A DNA stretch of 47,475 nt, from the NCBI GenBank assembly GCA_946185285.1, contig CAMHIS010000013.1, positions 1 through 47,475 on the forward strand, written 5' to 3'. The stretch comes from an uncultured Prevotellaceae bacterium. GTDB lineage: Bacteria; Bacteroidota; Bacteroidia; Bacteroidales; Bacteroidaceae. The notes under the pieces were generated by a model, which was not told the DNA's origin, did not search any database, and was given only the letters and a program-made list of their open reading frames with translations. The position numbers were made by a program, and so were the translations under genes. Shown here one piece after another: positions 8,969 to 17,781 of this stretch (position 1 is the first letter of the stretch; every line of letters starts with the position of its first letter).

Positions 8969-8976
8969 CAAAGATA
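8969..8976 (-). promoter_or_regulatory. Putative -7 promoter element of the dnaN operon
   Basis: The minus strand reads TATCTTTG (TAnnTTTG consensus), about 40 nt before the dnaN ATG at 8929. The 8930-9090 interval is a divergent promoter region. Confidence 0.55.
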
Positions 8977-9038
8977 CTAATTTTTGTGGGATTAGAAAAA
9001 TTTATGCCTAAAAATTATGTCTTTCAAACAATTTTTTG

Positions 9039-9046
9039 TACTTTCG
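9039..9046 (+). promoter_or_regulatory. Putative -7 promoter element of the DUF3127 gene
   Basis: TACTTTCG differs from TAnnTTTG at one position. It lies about 45 nt before the ATG at 9091 and after the upstream in-frame ATGs, which supports the later start. Confidence 0.4.
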
Positions 9047-9090
9047 CAGGCGCAAATAGCAAAAAACAACTTTTTACACATTATATTTAT

Positions 9091-9513
9091 ATGGATTTAA
9101 CAGGAAGAATCATTGCTGTATTGCCAGCACAAAGTGGTGTCTCAGCACGCACAGGTAACTCATGGATGTCGCAGGATTATGTCATCGAAGTTCCGGGGCA
9201 GTATCCCAAGCGTTGTGTTTTTCGCATTTTTGGCGAGGAGCGCATCAAGCAGTTCAATATTCAGATGAATGAGGATGTCACCGTTCAGTTTGACATCGAT
9301 GCCCATGAGTACCAGGGACGCTGGTTCAATGATGTCCGTGCCTTCAACATTATTCGTGGTCAGGTTCCCGTAGCTGCTCCTGAGGCAGGTGCCGCTCCAT
9401 TCCCGCCGCAGCAGGCTGCCGCAGCACCTGGCTCAGTCGCTCCCGCCGCCACTCCTTTCCCACCGGCTCAGGAGTCTGCTGTAGAGGGTTCGACTGACGA
9501 CCTGCCTTTCTAA
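9091..9513 (+). CDS. DUF3127 protein with SSB-like acidic C-terminal tip
   Basis: The protein has 140 residues. Residues 1-90 form a beta-rich domain beginning MDLTGRIIAVLPAQSG with the conserved segments QDYVIEVPGQYPKRCVF, IKQFNIQ and EYQGRWFNDVRAFNI, a pattern I recognise as DUF3127. The OB-like beta pattern is compatible with single-strand binding. Residues about 95-133 are an Ala/Pro-rich flexible linker, and the end is DDLPF, close to the DDDIPF tip of bacterial SSB. I infer an SSB-like or SSB-partner function; this is not proven. An in-frame ATG at 8935 is rejected because it lies upstream of the probable promoter. It diverges from dnaN, which fits a role in DNA metabolism. Confidence 0.85.
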   Translation: MDLTGRIIAVLPAQSGVSARTGNSWMSQDYVIEVPGQYPKRCVFRIFGEERIKQFNIQMNEDVTVQFDIDAHEYQGRWFNDVRAFNIIRGQVPVAAPEAGAAPFPPQQAAAAPGSVAPAATPFPPAQESAVEGSTDDLPF

Positions 9514-9520
9514 GAGCACG

Positions 9521-10348
9521 CTAAATCGTAAAACGAATGTACGTCCGGTCGTCGAAGGAATTGTTGCCGGGCGTGAACCCTTTTGTGGCCTTGAAGTGGC
9601 CGATGTTAAGAGGGTCAGTTTCGTGTTGCCGGCTCAACTTTTCCTCAGACTCCTGCAGGGTAGGACTGAGGAAGGGATAGCCGTCGGTAGCTAAGACGAC
9701 CTCCCACGGTTGGAAATCGAGGGTAATGACGGGTACACGCTGTTGGGGAATGGGAAACCCATCGATGACAGCGTAAGTGACGTTTTGTTGCTTCATGTCT
9801 TCAAGCATCTGAGGAATGACCGACTGGCGGGCGATGTCATCGGCGAGTATCTGGTCGACGGTCATGCCTTCGGCCAGCAGTCGCTGAATCTTCTCGGCGC
9901 GCTGTCCAGCCAGTTTTTGCTCGTGGGGCTTGGGATTCTCGTAGAGCTGGTTGTCGATGAGACACTGGCAATCGCCGACAAGCCATACTTCACGGCGCAG
10001 GCGGCTGAAGACAGCCGCAGAGGCACAGAGCCGTTCCTCGGGGTGCTGCTGCAGATGGTCAATGACGGCCTGCTTGTCACGTTTCCAAAAAGGCAGATAG
10101 TGTTTGCGTACGGAAGCGGTAACCCCGATGCAGAACTGGCGGCACGACGTGTTGGCGGCCATGTGGCTGATGTAGTCGGCAACGATGGTCATGGCATAGC
10201 GGCCGTTGCTCATGCGGCGGTTGTGGCGACGTGTGGTCTTCGATGTAGAGCCGTCGATGACGGCTATGAAATCGTCAGTGACGACGATGCCGTCCTCGCT
10301 TTTCTTTGTCGGGCTTTTCGGGACGAGGGCTTGTTCGATGATTGTCAT
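9521..10348 (-). CDS. PP2C-like hypothetical protein
   Basis: With the ATG at 10348 the protein has 275 residues. Features reminiscent of PP2C-type phosphatases are an early DDFIAVIDGSTSK (acidic metal-site strand), a central EVWLVGDCQCLID (GDS-like strand), EVVLATDGYPFL and a final SFDDRTYIRF. The classic DGHGG motif is absent, so catalytic activity is uncertain. The start overlaps the end of ygiQ by 74 nt in another frame. The longer frame up to 10441 would overlap even more, and no later start keeps the DDF motif, so the overlap appears genuine. The gene is convergent with the DUF3127 gene (7 nt apart). Confidence is high for the gene, moderate for the fold. Confidence 0.65.
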   Translation of the reverse strand: MTIIEQALVPKSPTKKSEDGIVVTDDFIAVIDGSTSKTTRRHNRRMSNGRYAMTIVADYISHMAANTSCRQFCIGVTASVRKHYLPFWKRDKQAVIDHLQQHPEERLCASAAVFSRLRREVWLVGDCQCLIDNQLYENPKPHEQKLAGQRAEKIQRLLAEGMTVDQILADDIARQSVIPQMLEDMKQQNVTYAVIDGFPIPQQRVPVITLDFQPWEVVLATDGYPFLSPTLQESEEKLSRQHETDPLNIGHFKATKGFTPGNNSFDDRTYIRFTI

Positions 10349-12152
10349 GTGACTTGCGGGGCTTGTGGGAGTCTTGGGGGGCATCCTTATACCAGAAGAA
10401 GTACTGGCGCTGGGCTTCCTTCTCGCGCGGCGTCTTGGCACTGAAGACGGGTTCGAGTGTGTAGGGGTCGTAGCCGGTGTACCACATCTCGGTGGCGATG
10501 GTCATGGGGGTCGGGGTGAAGTCCTGTACCTGTTCCAGCTTAAAGCCGAGCTTGCGGGTGATGGCGGCGAGTTGTGCCATGTCCTCCTCGTGGCAACCTG
10601 GGTGGCTGCTGATGAAGTAAGGGATAATCTGTTGGTTCATATTCTCCTCGCGGTTGATGCGGTCGAAGATGCGCTTGAAGTCGTAGAACTGCTGGAACGA
10701 AGGCTTGCGCATGAGCCGCAGCACGCGGTCGCTGGTATGCTCGGGAGCCACTTTCAGCCGACCGCTGACGTGGCGGGTGATAAGTTCGCGGGTGTATTCC
10801 TGGGCGGCGCGGTTGGCAGCTTCGTCCTTGCTTTTATATAATAATAGGTCATAGCGCACACCGCTGCCGATGAAACTCTTCTTGATACCGGGAAGACTGT
10901 CGACGGCGCGGTACACCTCAAGGAGCTTTGAGTGATTGGTGTCGAGGTTGGGGCATATCTGCGGGTTGATACAGCTGGGACGCTTGCACTTCTCGCAGGC
11001 GTTGAGGTTGCGGCCGTGCATGCCGTACATATTGGCCGATGGACCGCCGAGGTCGCTGAGGTAGCCTTTGAAGTCGGGCATCTGCGTGACCTGCCTTACC
11101 TCTTTTAGTATGCTCTCCTTGGAGCGGCAGGTGATGAACTTGCCCTGGTGTGCAGAGATGGTGCAGAAGGCGCAGCCGCCGAAGCATCCGCGGTGGATGT
11201 TGACGGAGAACTTGATCATCTCGTAGGCCGGTATGCGCTTGCCGCGGTACTTGGGGTGGGGCAGGCGGGTGTAGGGCAGGTCGAAGCTCGCGTCGAGTTC
11301 GGTGGTGGTCATCGGGGGGTAGGGCGGGTTGACGACGACGGTTGGCCCAACGGAGAAGCGCTGGGCACGTGGCCTGTTGAGGGGCTGTAGGATGCGCTGG
11401 GCGTGCATCATGTTCGACTGCTCCTCGACGTGGCGTATGTTCTCGGCCTGTGCGCGCTTGTCGGCCAGGCATTCCTCGTGGCTGTGGAGGACGATGTCGT
11501 CGGGCTGTGGCGTGATGTCGTCGGCGAGGTAGACGGTCTGGGGGATGTCGGTGATGCTTCCGATGGGGAAACCATCGGACACTCTGCGGGCCAGCTCGAG
11601 GGTGGGTTTCTCGCCCATGCCGTAAGTGATGAGGTCGGCGCCGGAGTCGTAGAGTATGCAGGGGCGCAGGCGGTCCTGCCAGTAGTCGTAGTGGGTGACG
11701 CGGCGCAGCGAAGCCTCGATGCCGCCGAGTACGACGGGGACATCGGGGAAGAGCTGTTTCAGGATACGGGTATAGACGATGGTGGGGTACTCGGGCCGCA
11801 GGTCGTGGCGCCCGTCGGGACTGTAGGCGTCTTCGGAGCGCAGCCGTCGGGCAGCAGTGTATTTGTTGACCATTGAGTCCATACAGCCTGGAGCAACGCC
11901 GAAGAACAGCCTGGGGCGGCCCAGCTTCTTGAAGTCGCGGTAGTCGCCGTGCCAGTCGGGTTGCGGGACGATGGCCACACGGTAGCCGGCCGCCTCCAAG
12001 TTACGGCCGATGACGGCAGCACCGAACGACGGGTGGTCTACGTAGGCATCGGCAGAGAACAGTATGATGTCCACCTCGTCCCATCCCCGTAGCTCCAACT
12101 CCTTCTTGGTCGTTGGCAGAAAGTCCGTCAGTCTGTATTCTTCACTTCTCAC
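10275..12152 (-). CDS. ygiQ: YgiQ-family radical SAM protein
   Basis: The 625-residue protein starts LTDFLPTTKKELELRGWDE after a few residues and has an N-terminal cobalamin-binding-like region (FSADAYVDHPSFGAAVIGR). The radical SAM core carries the cluster motif CFGGCAFC (Cys323, Cys327, Cys330). A second Cys-rich segment, CEKCKRPSCINPQICPN, follows. The C-terminal PEHTSDRVLRLMRKP and ISSHPGCHEEDMA are typical of YgiQ. The substrate is unknown. The start codon is GTG, and it lies inside a polypurine junction tract (GTGAGAAGTGAAG). The basic C-terminal tail (KPRKSH ... RGRHRRH) overlaps the next gene by 74 nt. Confidence 0.93.
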   Translation of the reverse strand: MRSEEYRLTDFLPTTKKELELRGWDEVDIILFSADAYVDHPSFGAAVIGRNLEAAGYRVAIVPQPDWHGDYRDFKKLGRPRLFFGVAPGCMDSMVNKYTAARRLRSEDAYSPDGRHDLRPEYPTIVYTRILKQLFPDVPVVLGGIEASLRRVTHYDYWQDRLRPCILYDSGADLITYGMGEKPTLELARRVSDGFPIGSITDIPQTVYLADDITPQPDDIVLHSHEECLADKRAQAENIRHVEEQSNMMHAQRILQPLNRPRAQRFSVGPTVVVNPPYPPMTTTELDASFDLPYTRLPHPKYRGKRIPAYEMIKFSVNIHRGCFGGCAFCTISAHQGKFITCRSKESILKEVRQVTQMPDFKGYLSDLGGPSANMYGMHGRNLNACEKCKRPSCINPQICPNLDTNHSKLLEVYRAVDSLPGIKKSFIGSGVRYDLLLYKSKDEAANRAAQEYTRELITRHVSGRLKVAPEHTSDRVLRLMRKPSFQQFYDFKRIFDRINREENMNQQIIPYFISSHPGCHEEDMAQLAAITRKLGFKLEQVQDFTPTPMTIATEMWYTGYDPYTLEPVFSAKTPREKEAQRQYFFWYKDAPQDSHKPRKSHDNHRTSPRPEKPDKEKRGRHRRH

Positions 12153-12169
12153 GTTTCACCTTTCACTTC

Positions 12170-12517
12170 TCAATCAAACGGTGTGCCCTGCTCGACGCAT
12201 TGAGACATGCCTAAGTCTTCGTTGCCGCGCTCTTTCCAGTTGATGTAAAGCAGTACGAGTTGCTGCAGTCCGAAGGCTTTCATATTAGCATGGTAGATAA
12301 CGTCAAGACAGAGGTCGAGGAGCCGCTTGTCCTTGCCGGCCTCTGACTCGAGCATGGAACGGATATTCAGTTTCAGCTTGTCGAGCACATCTTCGTCAAC
12401 GTATCCGTTGGAGTCGATAAGGTCGCGGAATAGCTGGTAGTCTTCGATTGTCTGAAGGTGCTCGTCAGTCACTTCAATGCTCCTTGTGCCAGAAGCGTTT
12501 GTTAGAATTTTAGCCAT
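12170..12517 (-). CDS. Small hypothetical protein (115 aa)
   Basis: I do not recognise this protein. It is mainly helical and acidic, with segments such as HLQTIEDYQLFRDLIDSNG, DEDVLDKLKLNIRSML and LLDLCLDVIYHANMKAFGL, and no signal peptide or membrane segment. It lies between the amidase-like gene (16 nt) and ygiQ (17 nt) in the same direction, so it is probably co-transcribed. A cytoplasmic adaptor or unknown enzyme subunit is possible; nothing in the sequence decides this. Confidence 0.7.
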   Translation of the reverse strand: MAKILTNASGTRSIEVTDEHLQTIEDYQLFRDLIDSNGYVDEDVLDKLKLNIRSMLESEAGKDKRLLDLCLDVIYHANMKAFGLQQLVLLYINWKERGNEDLGMSQCVEQGTPFD

Positions 12518-12533
12518 TGTTTTCAGGTCCTTG

Positions 12534-15116
12534 TTATTTGATTAAGTAATTCAATATGCCTTGCATGATTGCTGTCCTTGTAGGTCCCGACTTGATGCAC
12601 TCGAAGGGGAAACCCATTGTGAAGCAGCGGTAGTCATTGCCGCTGTAAGCCACGGCGGCTCCAAAGCCGTCGGCGTAGGCCATGGGGGTGATGGCGCTGC
12701 CAGTGGCCTGCAGGATATCTGGGTGCTGGGCGGCGTAGTGCTGTTCGTTCAACAGCCGATAGAACGTGAAGGTTGTTCCCATGCCGCTGATGCGTTCGTC
12801 GACGGTTTCATCCTTGCCTGCAAACTGGCATTTCAGCAGGTTTTCAAGGAATGCCTGTTCCTGTTCGCCGACCATGTCGCTGCCGACGAAAGCGCCGCTG
12901 ACAAGAAGTCCGCCGCCTTTGCCGGTGAATGCCTGCAGCCAAGACTGAAGTTCAGGCGTAAATGCCTTATACTTCACAAGACTGTGTCCGTCGTCACACT
13001 CCAGTCCGAGGATGAGGTCTACGGCATCGGCCTGCCTGCAGTCGTCGTCGGTCAGTGCCTCTTTGGAACAGCTGATGACGTTGTAATAGCCCGCCTGACG
13101 GATGGCTTCGGCGTGGGTACGCACATAGTTGAAGTCATTGCCGGCAACGAATTGTCCTGCCAGTTCGGTGAAGCCGAAGCCCAGGCCAGTGGAGTCCTCG
13201 ATGCCCATCTTGTCCTTTGTGAAGTTTCGCTGCAGGCCGGTCCATCCTGCTGTGCGACCATAGGTGATGCCCATGTCGCGGTCGAGGAGGAAGCCCTGCA
13301 ATGAGTCATTGTCGAGAATGGCGGGCGACGACAGCCGGTGGAAACCGTTGACGACAAGCACAGTTTTGCTGTTGCGATGGTTGTAGAGGGCCGACACCAC
13401 TTCCGATGGGAAGCTCTCGCCACCCTTGTTGACAGCTGAGATACGGAAGGAGTAAAGTACACCTGGCTCCAGTCTTACCGTATAGCTGTTGCCGTCGGTG
13501 TGGACACCATTGTTGAAGCCGCCGCTGCCTGTCGCTGTGTAGACCACGAACCCCGTCGCTTTGGCCGTAGGCTCCAGGGCGTCGTCAAGAGGAAGCCATG
13601 AGAGCCGTACTTCGCCTTTCTTGCGGTTCGTGAATTCCACTTTCAGGTGGGTGGGCGTCAGCGGTGCCACGGTGTATTCGGCATCGTGCATGTCGCTGAT
13701 GTATCGTAGAACAGCCTTGTAGATAGAGCGTGCCAGCGTGAAGCGGAAGTTAGGGTCCTGTCCGTAGCGCATGTCGGGGAAACTCTGGTGCGACATGGTC
13801 TCGAAGATGGCGCTTGGCACTTCGGGAAGCCGGGTTTCCGAGTAGTTGCGGTCGCGCAGCTCACGCTTGGGCCAGTTGATGCCGAAGCGGGCGCTGATGT
13901 CCCTGTCGGCTTCGTCAAGCAGGTTTGCGACAAAGCCTCTCGACATGGAGCGTGGCAGCTCGCAGTTGAACACGTTGCTGCCGTCCTTCTCGGTTGTATG
14001 GATGCCCAGTGCACCGTAGACCGAACGTCCGTCACGGTTAAAACCGGCATCGCTGTGAACGGCCAGCGACAGCTCTATGGGTACTCGGCGCCCTTCACGG
14101 TTGGGCACGTAGCAGGAGCCTCCGGCCAGCAGGTTTTCGGTCAGAGAGCGGGCGTTGATGTCATCGGCATAGTCGTTCTGGCCTAATCGCTGACTATATA
14201 TCTCGTAGGGCATCCCGGCCCACTGACAGTAGTAGCGTGCGCCCTCCAGACACCGGGGCAGGCCGCTCACCCGTCCGCCGCGCTCGATATTCCCCATGCC
14301 GCCGCCAAAGCGGACGGCGTCGGCGGTCACCACGCCGTTGCGGTGGCGGCTTTGGTTGGTCAGTGTCACGCAGTTCCATTCGTTGCAGCCCTTGTCGAAG
14401 TCGAAGGTGCCGAGATAGACCCACGTCGAGCCGCCCATCTGCTGGTTGACGCGGAACTCGGTCTGCTCGCCCTTGTGCCACACGGTGTAGTGTGCGTCGT
14501 CGATGCTGCCGTCTACCGTCTGGTAGCTGACGTAGACAGCGTATCGGCCTGCTTCGGGAATGGATGGCTGATAGCTGACGGAACTGTATTTCGAACGGCT
14601 GGTGGTTGTCTCGGCCATGCGTGCCGTACCAGCCTCGAACGGATTCTCGCCGTCGAAATAGTGGCCTGTATGCGGGGCGAAGCCCTTCGACGGAGCGTCG
14701 TTCCACGGCTGTCGGTAGCCCGTCTCGCGGTAGCCTATCAGATTGTTGTGGTCGTCGTTGTCGACGATGACCTCATGGCGCTGCCAGTCGCGCTCTCGGG
14801 GTGTGAAGACGACGGCTCCTGCGCGTTCAAGCATCGGGATGAGATAGGGCACGACGATGGTCTGCGTAAAAAGGTCTTCGTTGGTGCCGAATAGGGTAGG
14901 GCGTTGCCACTGCCACTGTCGTTCGGCAATGTCATAATAGCGGCCGTGGCTTGCCCATACCGTCAGGTGGCGGTTGTTCAAGCCTTTGGAAATTTTATAA
15001 GGTAGGGAAACATTCTCAACCCACGGCGCTCCGTCGTAGTCGATGTCGCCCCAGGTCTGAGCAGACAGTGAGAGTGTGAGTGACAAAACGGTTATTACAG
15101 ACAATAGTTTTCTCAT
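12534..15116 (-). CDS. Secreted amidase / xanthan-lyase-like protein with FnIII domain
   Basis: The 860-residue protein has a signal peptide (1-19, ending LSLSAQ). The mature region contains a golvesin/xanthan-lyase-type beta module at about 175-270 (AGRYAVYVSYQTVDGS ... YTVWHKGEQTEFRVNQQ ... VYLGTFDFDKG). A zinc-amidase-like region at about 300-470 has LSLAVHSDAGFN and PSAIFETMSHQSFPD, carrying candidate metal or catalytic His/Glu residues. An FnIII domain follows at about 485-580, then a C-terminal flavodoxin/GATase-like segment (ADAVDLILGLECDDGHS, GGGLLVSGAFVGSDM). Related Bacteroides proteins are often labelled xanthan lyase or N-acetylmuramoyl-L-alanine amidase. I infer an envelope-acting peptidoglycan or glycan enzyme. 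Its ATG overlaps the acyltransferase stop by 4 nt. Confidence 0.75.
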   Translation of the reverse strand: MRKLLSVITVLSLTLSLSAQTWGDIDYDGAPWVENVSLPYKISKGLNNRHLTVWASHGRYYDIAERQWQWQRPTLFGTNEDLFTQTIVVPYLIPMLERAGAVVFTPRERDWQRHEVIVDNDDHNNLIGYRETGYRQPWNDAPSKGFAPHTGHYFDGENPFEAGTARMAETTTSRSKYSSVSYQPSIPEAGRYAVYVSYQTVDGSIDDAHYTVWHKGEQTEFRVNQQMGGSTWVYLGTFDFDKGCNEWNCVTLTNQSRHRNGVVTADAVRFGGGMGNIERGGRVSGLPRCLEGARYYCQWAGMPYEIYSQRLGQNDYADDINARSLTENLLAGGSCYVPNREGRRVPIELSLAVHSDAGFNRDGRSVYGALGIHTTEKDGSNVFNCELPRSMSRGFVANLLDEADRDISARFGINWPKRELRDRNYSETRLPEVPSAIFETMSHQSFPDMRYGQDPNFRFTLARSIYKAVLRYISDMHDAEYTVAPLTPTHLKVEFTNRKKGEVRLSWLPLDDALEPTAKATGFVVYTATGSGGFNNGVHTDGNSYTVRLEPGVLYSFRISAVNKGGESFPSEVVSALYNHRNSKTVLVVNGFHRLSSPAILDNDSLQGFLLDRDMGITYGRTAGWTGLQRNFTKDKMGIEDSTGLGFGFTELAGQFVAGNDFNYVRTHAEAIRQAGYYNVISCSKEALTDDDCRQADAVDLILGLECDDGHSLVKYKAFTPELQSWLQAFTGKGGGLLVSGAFVGSDMVGEQEQAFLENLLKCQFAGKDETVDERISGMGTTFTFYRLLNEQHYAAQHPDILQATGSAITPMAYADGFGAAVAYSGNDYRCFTMGFPFECIKSGPTRTAIMQGILNYLIK

Positions 15117-15670
15117 CGCACGTCTCCTATCGTAAAGTTGTTCGGGACTTTCCCCTTGTATTCCTTGAAGTAGAGCTTGATTTCTTTCATCTGTCCCTCA
15201 AGGTCGCCGTTGGGGATGATGGTCTTCGTACACTCTATGAGGCGGCGCTCATAGTCGAGACCGTAGAGGAGGATGGGCAGACCTGCCTTCTGGGCAATGA
15301 CATAAAAGCCCTTCTTCCATTCGGGATTGGGCGAGCGGGTGCCTTCCGGCGTGATGCAGAGCCGGAATTCCCGTGCCTCCATAGCCGTCTTGGCGATGGT
15401 GTCGGTCATGCTGGTATGCTTCTGACGATAGACGGGTATGCCGCCAAGACGGCGGAATAATACGCCCAATGGCCAGAAGAACCATTCCTTTTTCATCAGG
15501 AACCCGATCTTCAAGCCGAAAGCACCACTGTAAAGCTGCCCCATCATGAAGTCCCAGTTGCTGGTATGGGGAGCCAAACAGATAATAAACTTGTCGGGAT
15601 GGTCTTCGGTGACATGAACCGTCCATCCCATTCGTTTGTACAATAGCCAGTTGCAAAACTTTTTCCACAT
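15113..15670 (-). CDS. PlsC-like acyltransferase (1-acyl-glycerol-3-phosphate acyltransferase family)
   Basis: The 185-residue protein has the family's HX4D catalytic motif, HTSNWD at residues 35-40, the GIPV strand (77-80) and the EGTR substrate motif (109-112). It lacks long membrane helices and is shorter than classical PlsC, as is usual for the Bacteroidetes paralogues. It transfers an acyl chain to a lysophosphatidate-like or other lipid acceptor at the membrane; the acceptor cannot be read from the sequence. It overlaps the next gene by 4 nt and follows the small 15690-15965 gene by 19 nt. Confidence 0.9.
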   Translation of the reverse strand: MWKKFCNWLLYKRMGWTVHVTEDHPDKFIICLAPHTSNWDFMMGQLYSGAFGLKIGFLMKKEWFFWPLGVLFRRLGGIPVYRQKHTSMTDTIAKTAMEAREFRLCITPEGTRSPNPEWKKGFYVIAQKAGLPILLYGLDYERRLIECTKTIIPNGDLEGQMKEIKLYFKEYKGKVPNNFTIGDVR

Positions 15671-15689
15671 AACTACTGACAGCCGTGTA

Positions 15690-15965
15690 CTAAAGGTTAT
15701 TGATTTGGTCGACTACCTCGTCGACGTCAGTTGTAAACTTCTCGCGCAGGATTTTGTAGTAGTCGGCGGCCTTCATGCCGGGCTCAGGGTGGGATATACG
15801 GCTGGTGTAGTCGGCCCGGAGGCGAATGATGCTCGACAGAACGGCTTCGGCATTGCTCTTTTCCTTCTGCGGCTCATTGCCGTAGAGCGACGCTGCCACT
15901 GCTTCTGCAAACAACTCTTCGGTGATAAGGTTGATTGCGCGTTTTAGAGATTTCTTGTTTGCCAT
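15690..15965 (-). CDS. Small conserved-looking hypothetical protein (91 aa)
   Basis: Starting at the ATG at 15965, the protein begins MANKKSLKRAINLITEELF. It is mostly helical with a basic N terminus and an acidic C terminus (DVDEVVDQINNL). I do not recognise a family. An upstream in-frame ATG (16025) is rejected because the -7 element at 15996-16003 lies between the two. It heads the minus-strand operon of acyltransferase, amidase-like protein, 115-aa protein and ygiQ. Confidence 0.75.
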   Translation of the reverse strand: MANKKSLKRAINLITEELFAEAVAASLYGNEPQKEKSNAEAVLSSIIRLRADYTSRISHPEPGMKAADYYKILREKFTTDVDEVVDQINNL

Positions 15966-15995
15966 AATAGTCAACGGTTTGTAATTTCCAGTTAG

Positions 15996-16003
15996 CAAAG
16001 ATA
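15996..16003 (-). promoter_or_regulatory. Putative -7 promoter element of the 15690-15965 gene and downstream operon
   Basis: The minus strand reads TATCTTTG, about 30 nt before the ATG at 15965; it decides the start of that gene. Confidence 0.55.
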
Positions 16004-16087
16004 GCAAATAATATTCAATTAGCAATAAGTTTCATCAAAAAAAAACATAAAAAGCAGTTTTTCTTTCCGTTTCTCAATGAAAATGCG

Positions 16088-16095
16088 TATTTTTG
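16088..16095 (+). promoter_or_regulatory. Putative -7 promoter element of the PPi-phosphofructokinase gene
   Basis: TATTTTTG matches TAnnTTTG and lies 48 nt before the ATG at 16144, in an AT-rich intergenic stretch (15966-16143) shared with the divergent small gene. Confidence 0.55.
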
Positions 16096-16143
16096 CACGT
16101 CGAAATTGCATTATTCAACTAAAATAACAAAACAAAAGAGATT

Positions 16144-17781
16144 ATGGAAAAGAGTGCATTGCAGATTGCAAGAGCCGCCTATCAGCCCAAGCTGCCGAAG
16201 GCGCTGCAGGGTGCAGTAACCATCAAGGAAGGTGAGCCGACACAGAGCGTAGCCGACCAGGAAGAGATCAAGAAGTTGTTCCCCAACACTTACGGAATGC
16301 CCATCGTGGAGTTCGTGCCGGCTGAGAAGGCCAACACGACGAAGATGAACGTGGGTGTCATTCTCAGCGGCGGACAAGCTCCTGGTGGTCATAACGTTAT
16401 CACCGGTTTGTTCGACCAAATCAAGAAGCTGAATCCCGAGAACCGCCTCTACGGTTTCATCCTCGGCCCCGGCGGTCTGGTAGACCATAACTATATGGAG
16501 CTGACCAAGGAGATTATCGACGAATACCGCAACACCGGCGGCTTCGACATGATAGGTTCAGGCCGCACGAAGCTGGAGAAGGTTGAGCAGTTTGAGAAGG
16601 GTCTGGAGATTATCCGCGAGCTCGACATCAAGGCTATCGTCATCATCGGCGGCGACGACTCCAATACCAACGCCTGCGTGCTGGCTGAATATTATGCTGC
16701 CAAGAACTACGGCGTGCAGGTCATCGGCTGCCCGAAGACCATCGACGGCGACCTGAAGAACTCGCAGATTGAGACCTCGTTCGGTTTCGACACAGCCTGC
16801 AAGACCTACAGCGAGCTGATTGGCAACATTGAGCGCGACTGTAACTCGGCCCGCAAGTACTGGCACTTCATCAAGGTGATGGGCCGCTCGGCTTCGCATA
16901 TCGCACTGGAGTGCGCTCTGCAGACTCAGCCCAACATCTGTCTCGTCAGCGAGGAGGTCGAGCAGAAGGGCATGAGCCTCGACGACATCGTGGAGTACAT
17001 TGCCAACGCTGTGGCCGTGCGCGCTGCCGACGGCAACAACTTCGGCACCGTCATCATTCCCGAGGGTGTCATCGAGTTCATTCCCGCCATCAAGAAGCTC
17101 ATTGCCCAGCTTAACGACGTACTGGCTATGCCCGAGGCCAAGGAGATTAGCCGCGACGAGCAGGTCGACTTCGCCAAGAGCCACCTCACTGAGGAGAACC
17201 TCCGCGTCTTCAACAGCCTGCCTGTGGGCGTAGCCCGTCAGCTGGCCCTCGACCGCGATCCTCACGGCAACGTACAGGTGTCGCTCATCGAGACCGAAAA
17301 ACTGCTCTCGACGATGGTTGCCCAGAAGCTCGAGAAGATGAAGAAGGAAGGCAAGTACACCGGCAAGTTCGGCACTCAGCACCACTTCTTCGGCTACGAG
17401 GGACGTTGCGCCGCTCCGTCGAACTTCGACGCCGACTACTGCTACGCCCTCGGTACCTCTGCCGCCCAGCTCATTGCCAACGGCAAGACAGGCTACATGG
17501 CTATCGTGAAGAACACGACTGCTCCGGCCGACCAGTGGGTTGCCGGCGGTGTGCCCATCACGATGATGATGAACATGGAGCGTCGCGCCGGCGAGATGAA
17601 GCCCGTCATCCGCAAGGCTCTCGTCGAGCTCGACGGTGCTCCCTTCAAGGCTTTTGCCGCCCAGCGCGACCGTTGGGCCCGCGAAACTGCCTACGTCTAT
17701 CCAGGCCCCATCCAGTATTGGGGACCCACCGAGGTATGCGACCAGCCTACCAAGACTCTGGCACTGGAGCAGACGAAGTAA
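16144..17781 (+). CDS. pfp: Diphosphate--fructose-6-phosphate 1-phosphotransferase (PPi-PFK)
   Basis: The 545-residue enzyme reversibly converts fructose 6-phosphate to fructose 1,6-bisphosphate with pyrophosphate in place of ATP. Motifs are GGQAPGGHN (76-84), GGDDSNT (169-175) and PKTIDGD (197-203). The Asp at position 171 following GGD, and Lys198 of PKTIDGD, are the residues that mark PPi- rather than ATP-dependent enzymes. [19 protein letters not shown] and the C-terminal [14 protein letters not shown], with the long-form length, place it among plant-beta-like long PFPs. The GH25 gene begins at the next base after its TAA stop. Confidence 0.96.
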   Translation: MEKSALQIARAAYQPKLPKALQGAVTIKEGEPTQSVADQEEIKKLFPNTYGMPIVEFVPAEKANTTKMNVGVILSGGQAPGGHNVITGLFDQIKKLNPENRLYGFILGPGGLVDHNYMELTKEIIDEYRNTGGFDMIGSGRTKLEKVEQFEKGLEIIRELDIKAIVIIGGDDSNTNACVLAEYYAAKNYGVQVIGCPKTIDGDLKNSQIETSFGFDTACKTYSELIGNIERDCNSARKYWHFIKVMGRSASHIALECALQTQPNICLVSEEVEQKGMSLDDIVEYIANAVAVRAADGNNFGTVIIPEGVIEFIPAIKKLIAQLNDVLAMPEAKEISRDEQVDFAKSHLTEENLRVFNSLPVGVARQLALDRDPHGNVQVSLIETEKLLSTMVAQKLEKMKKEGKYTGKFGTQHHFFGYEGRCAAPSNFDADYCYALGTSAAQLIANGKTGYMAIVKNTTAPADQWVAGGVPITMMMNMERRAGEMKPVIRKALVELDGAPFKAFAAQRDRWARETAYVYPGPIQYWGPTEVCDQPTKTLALEQTK

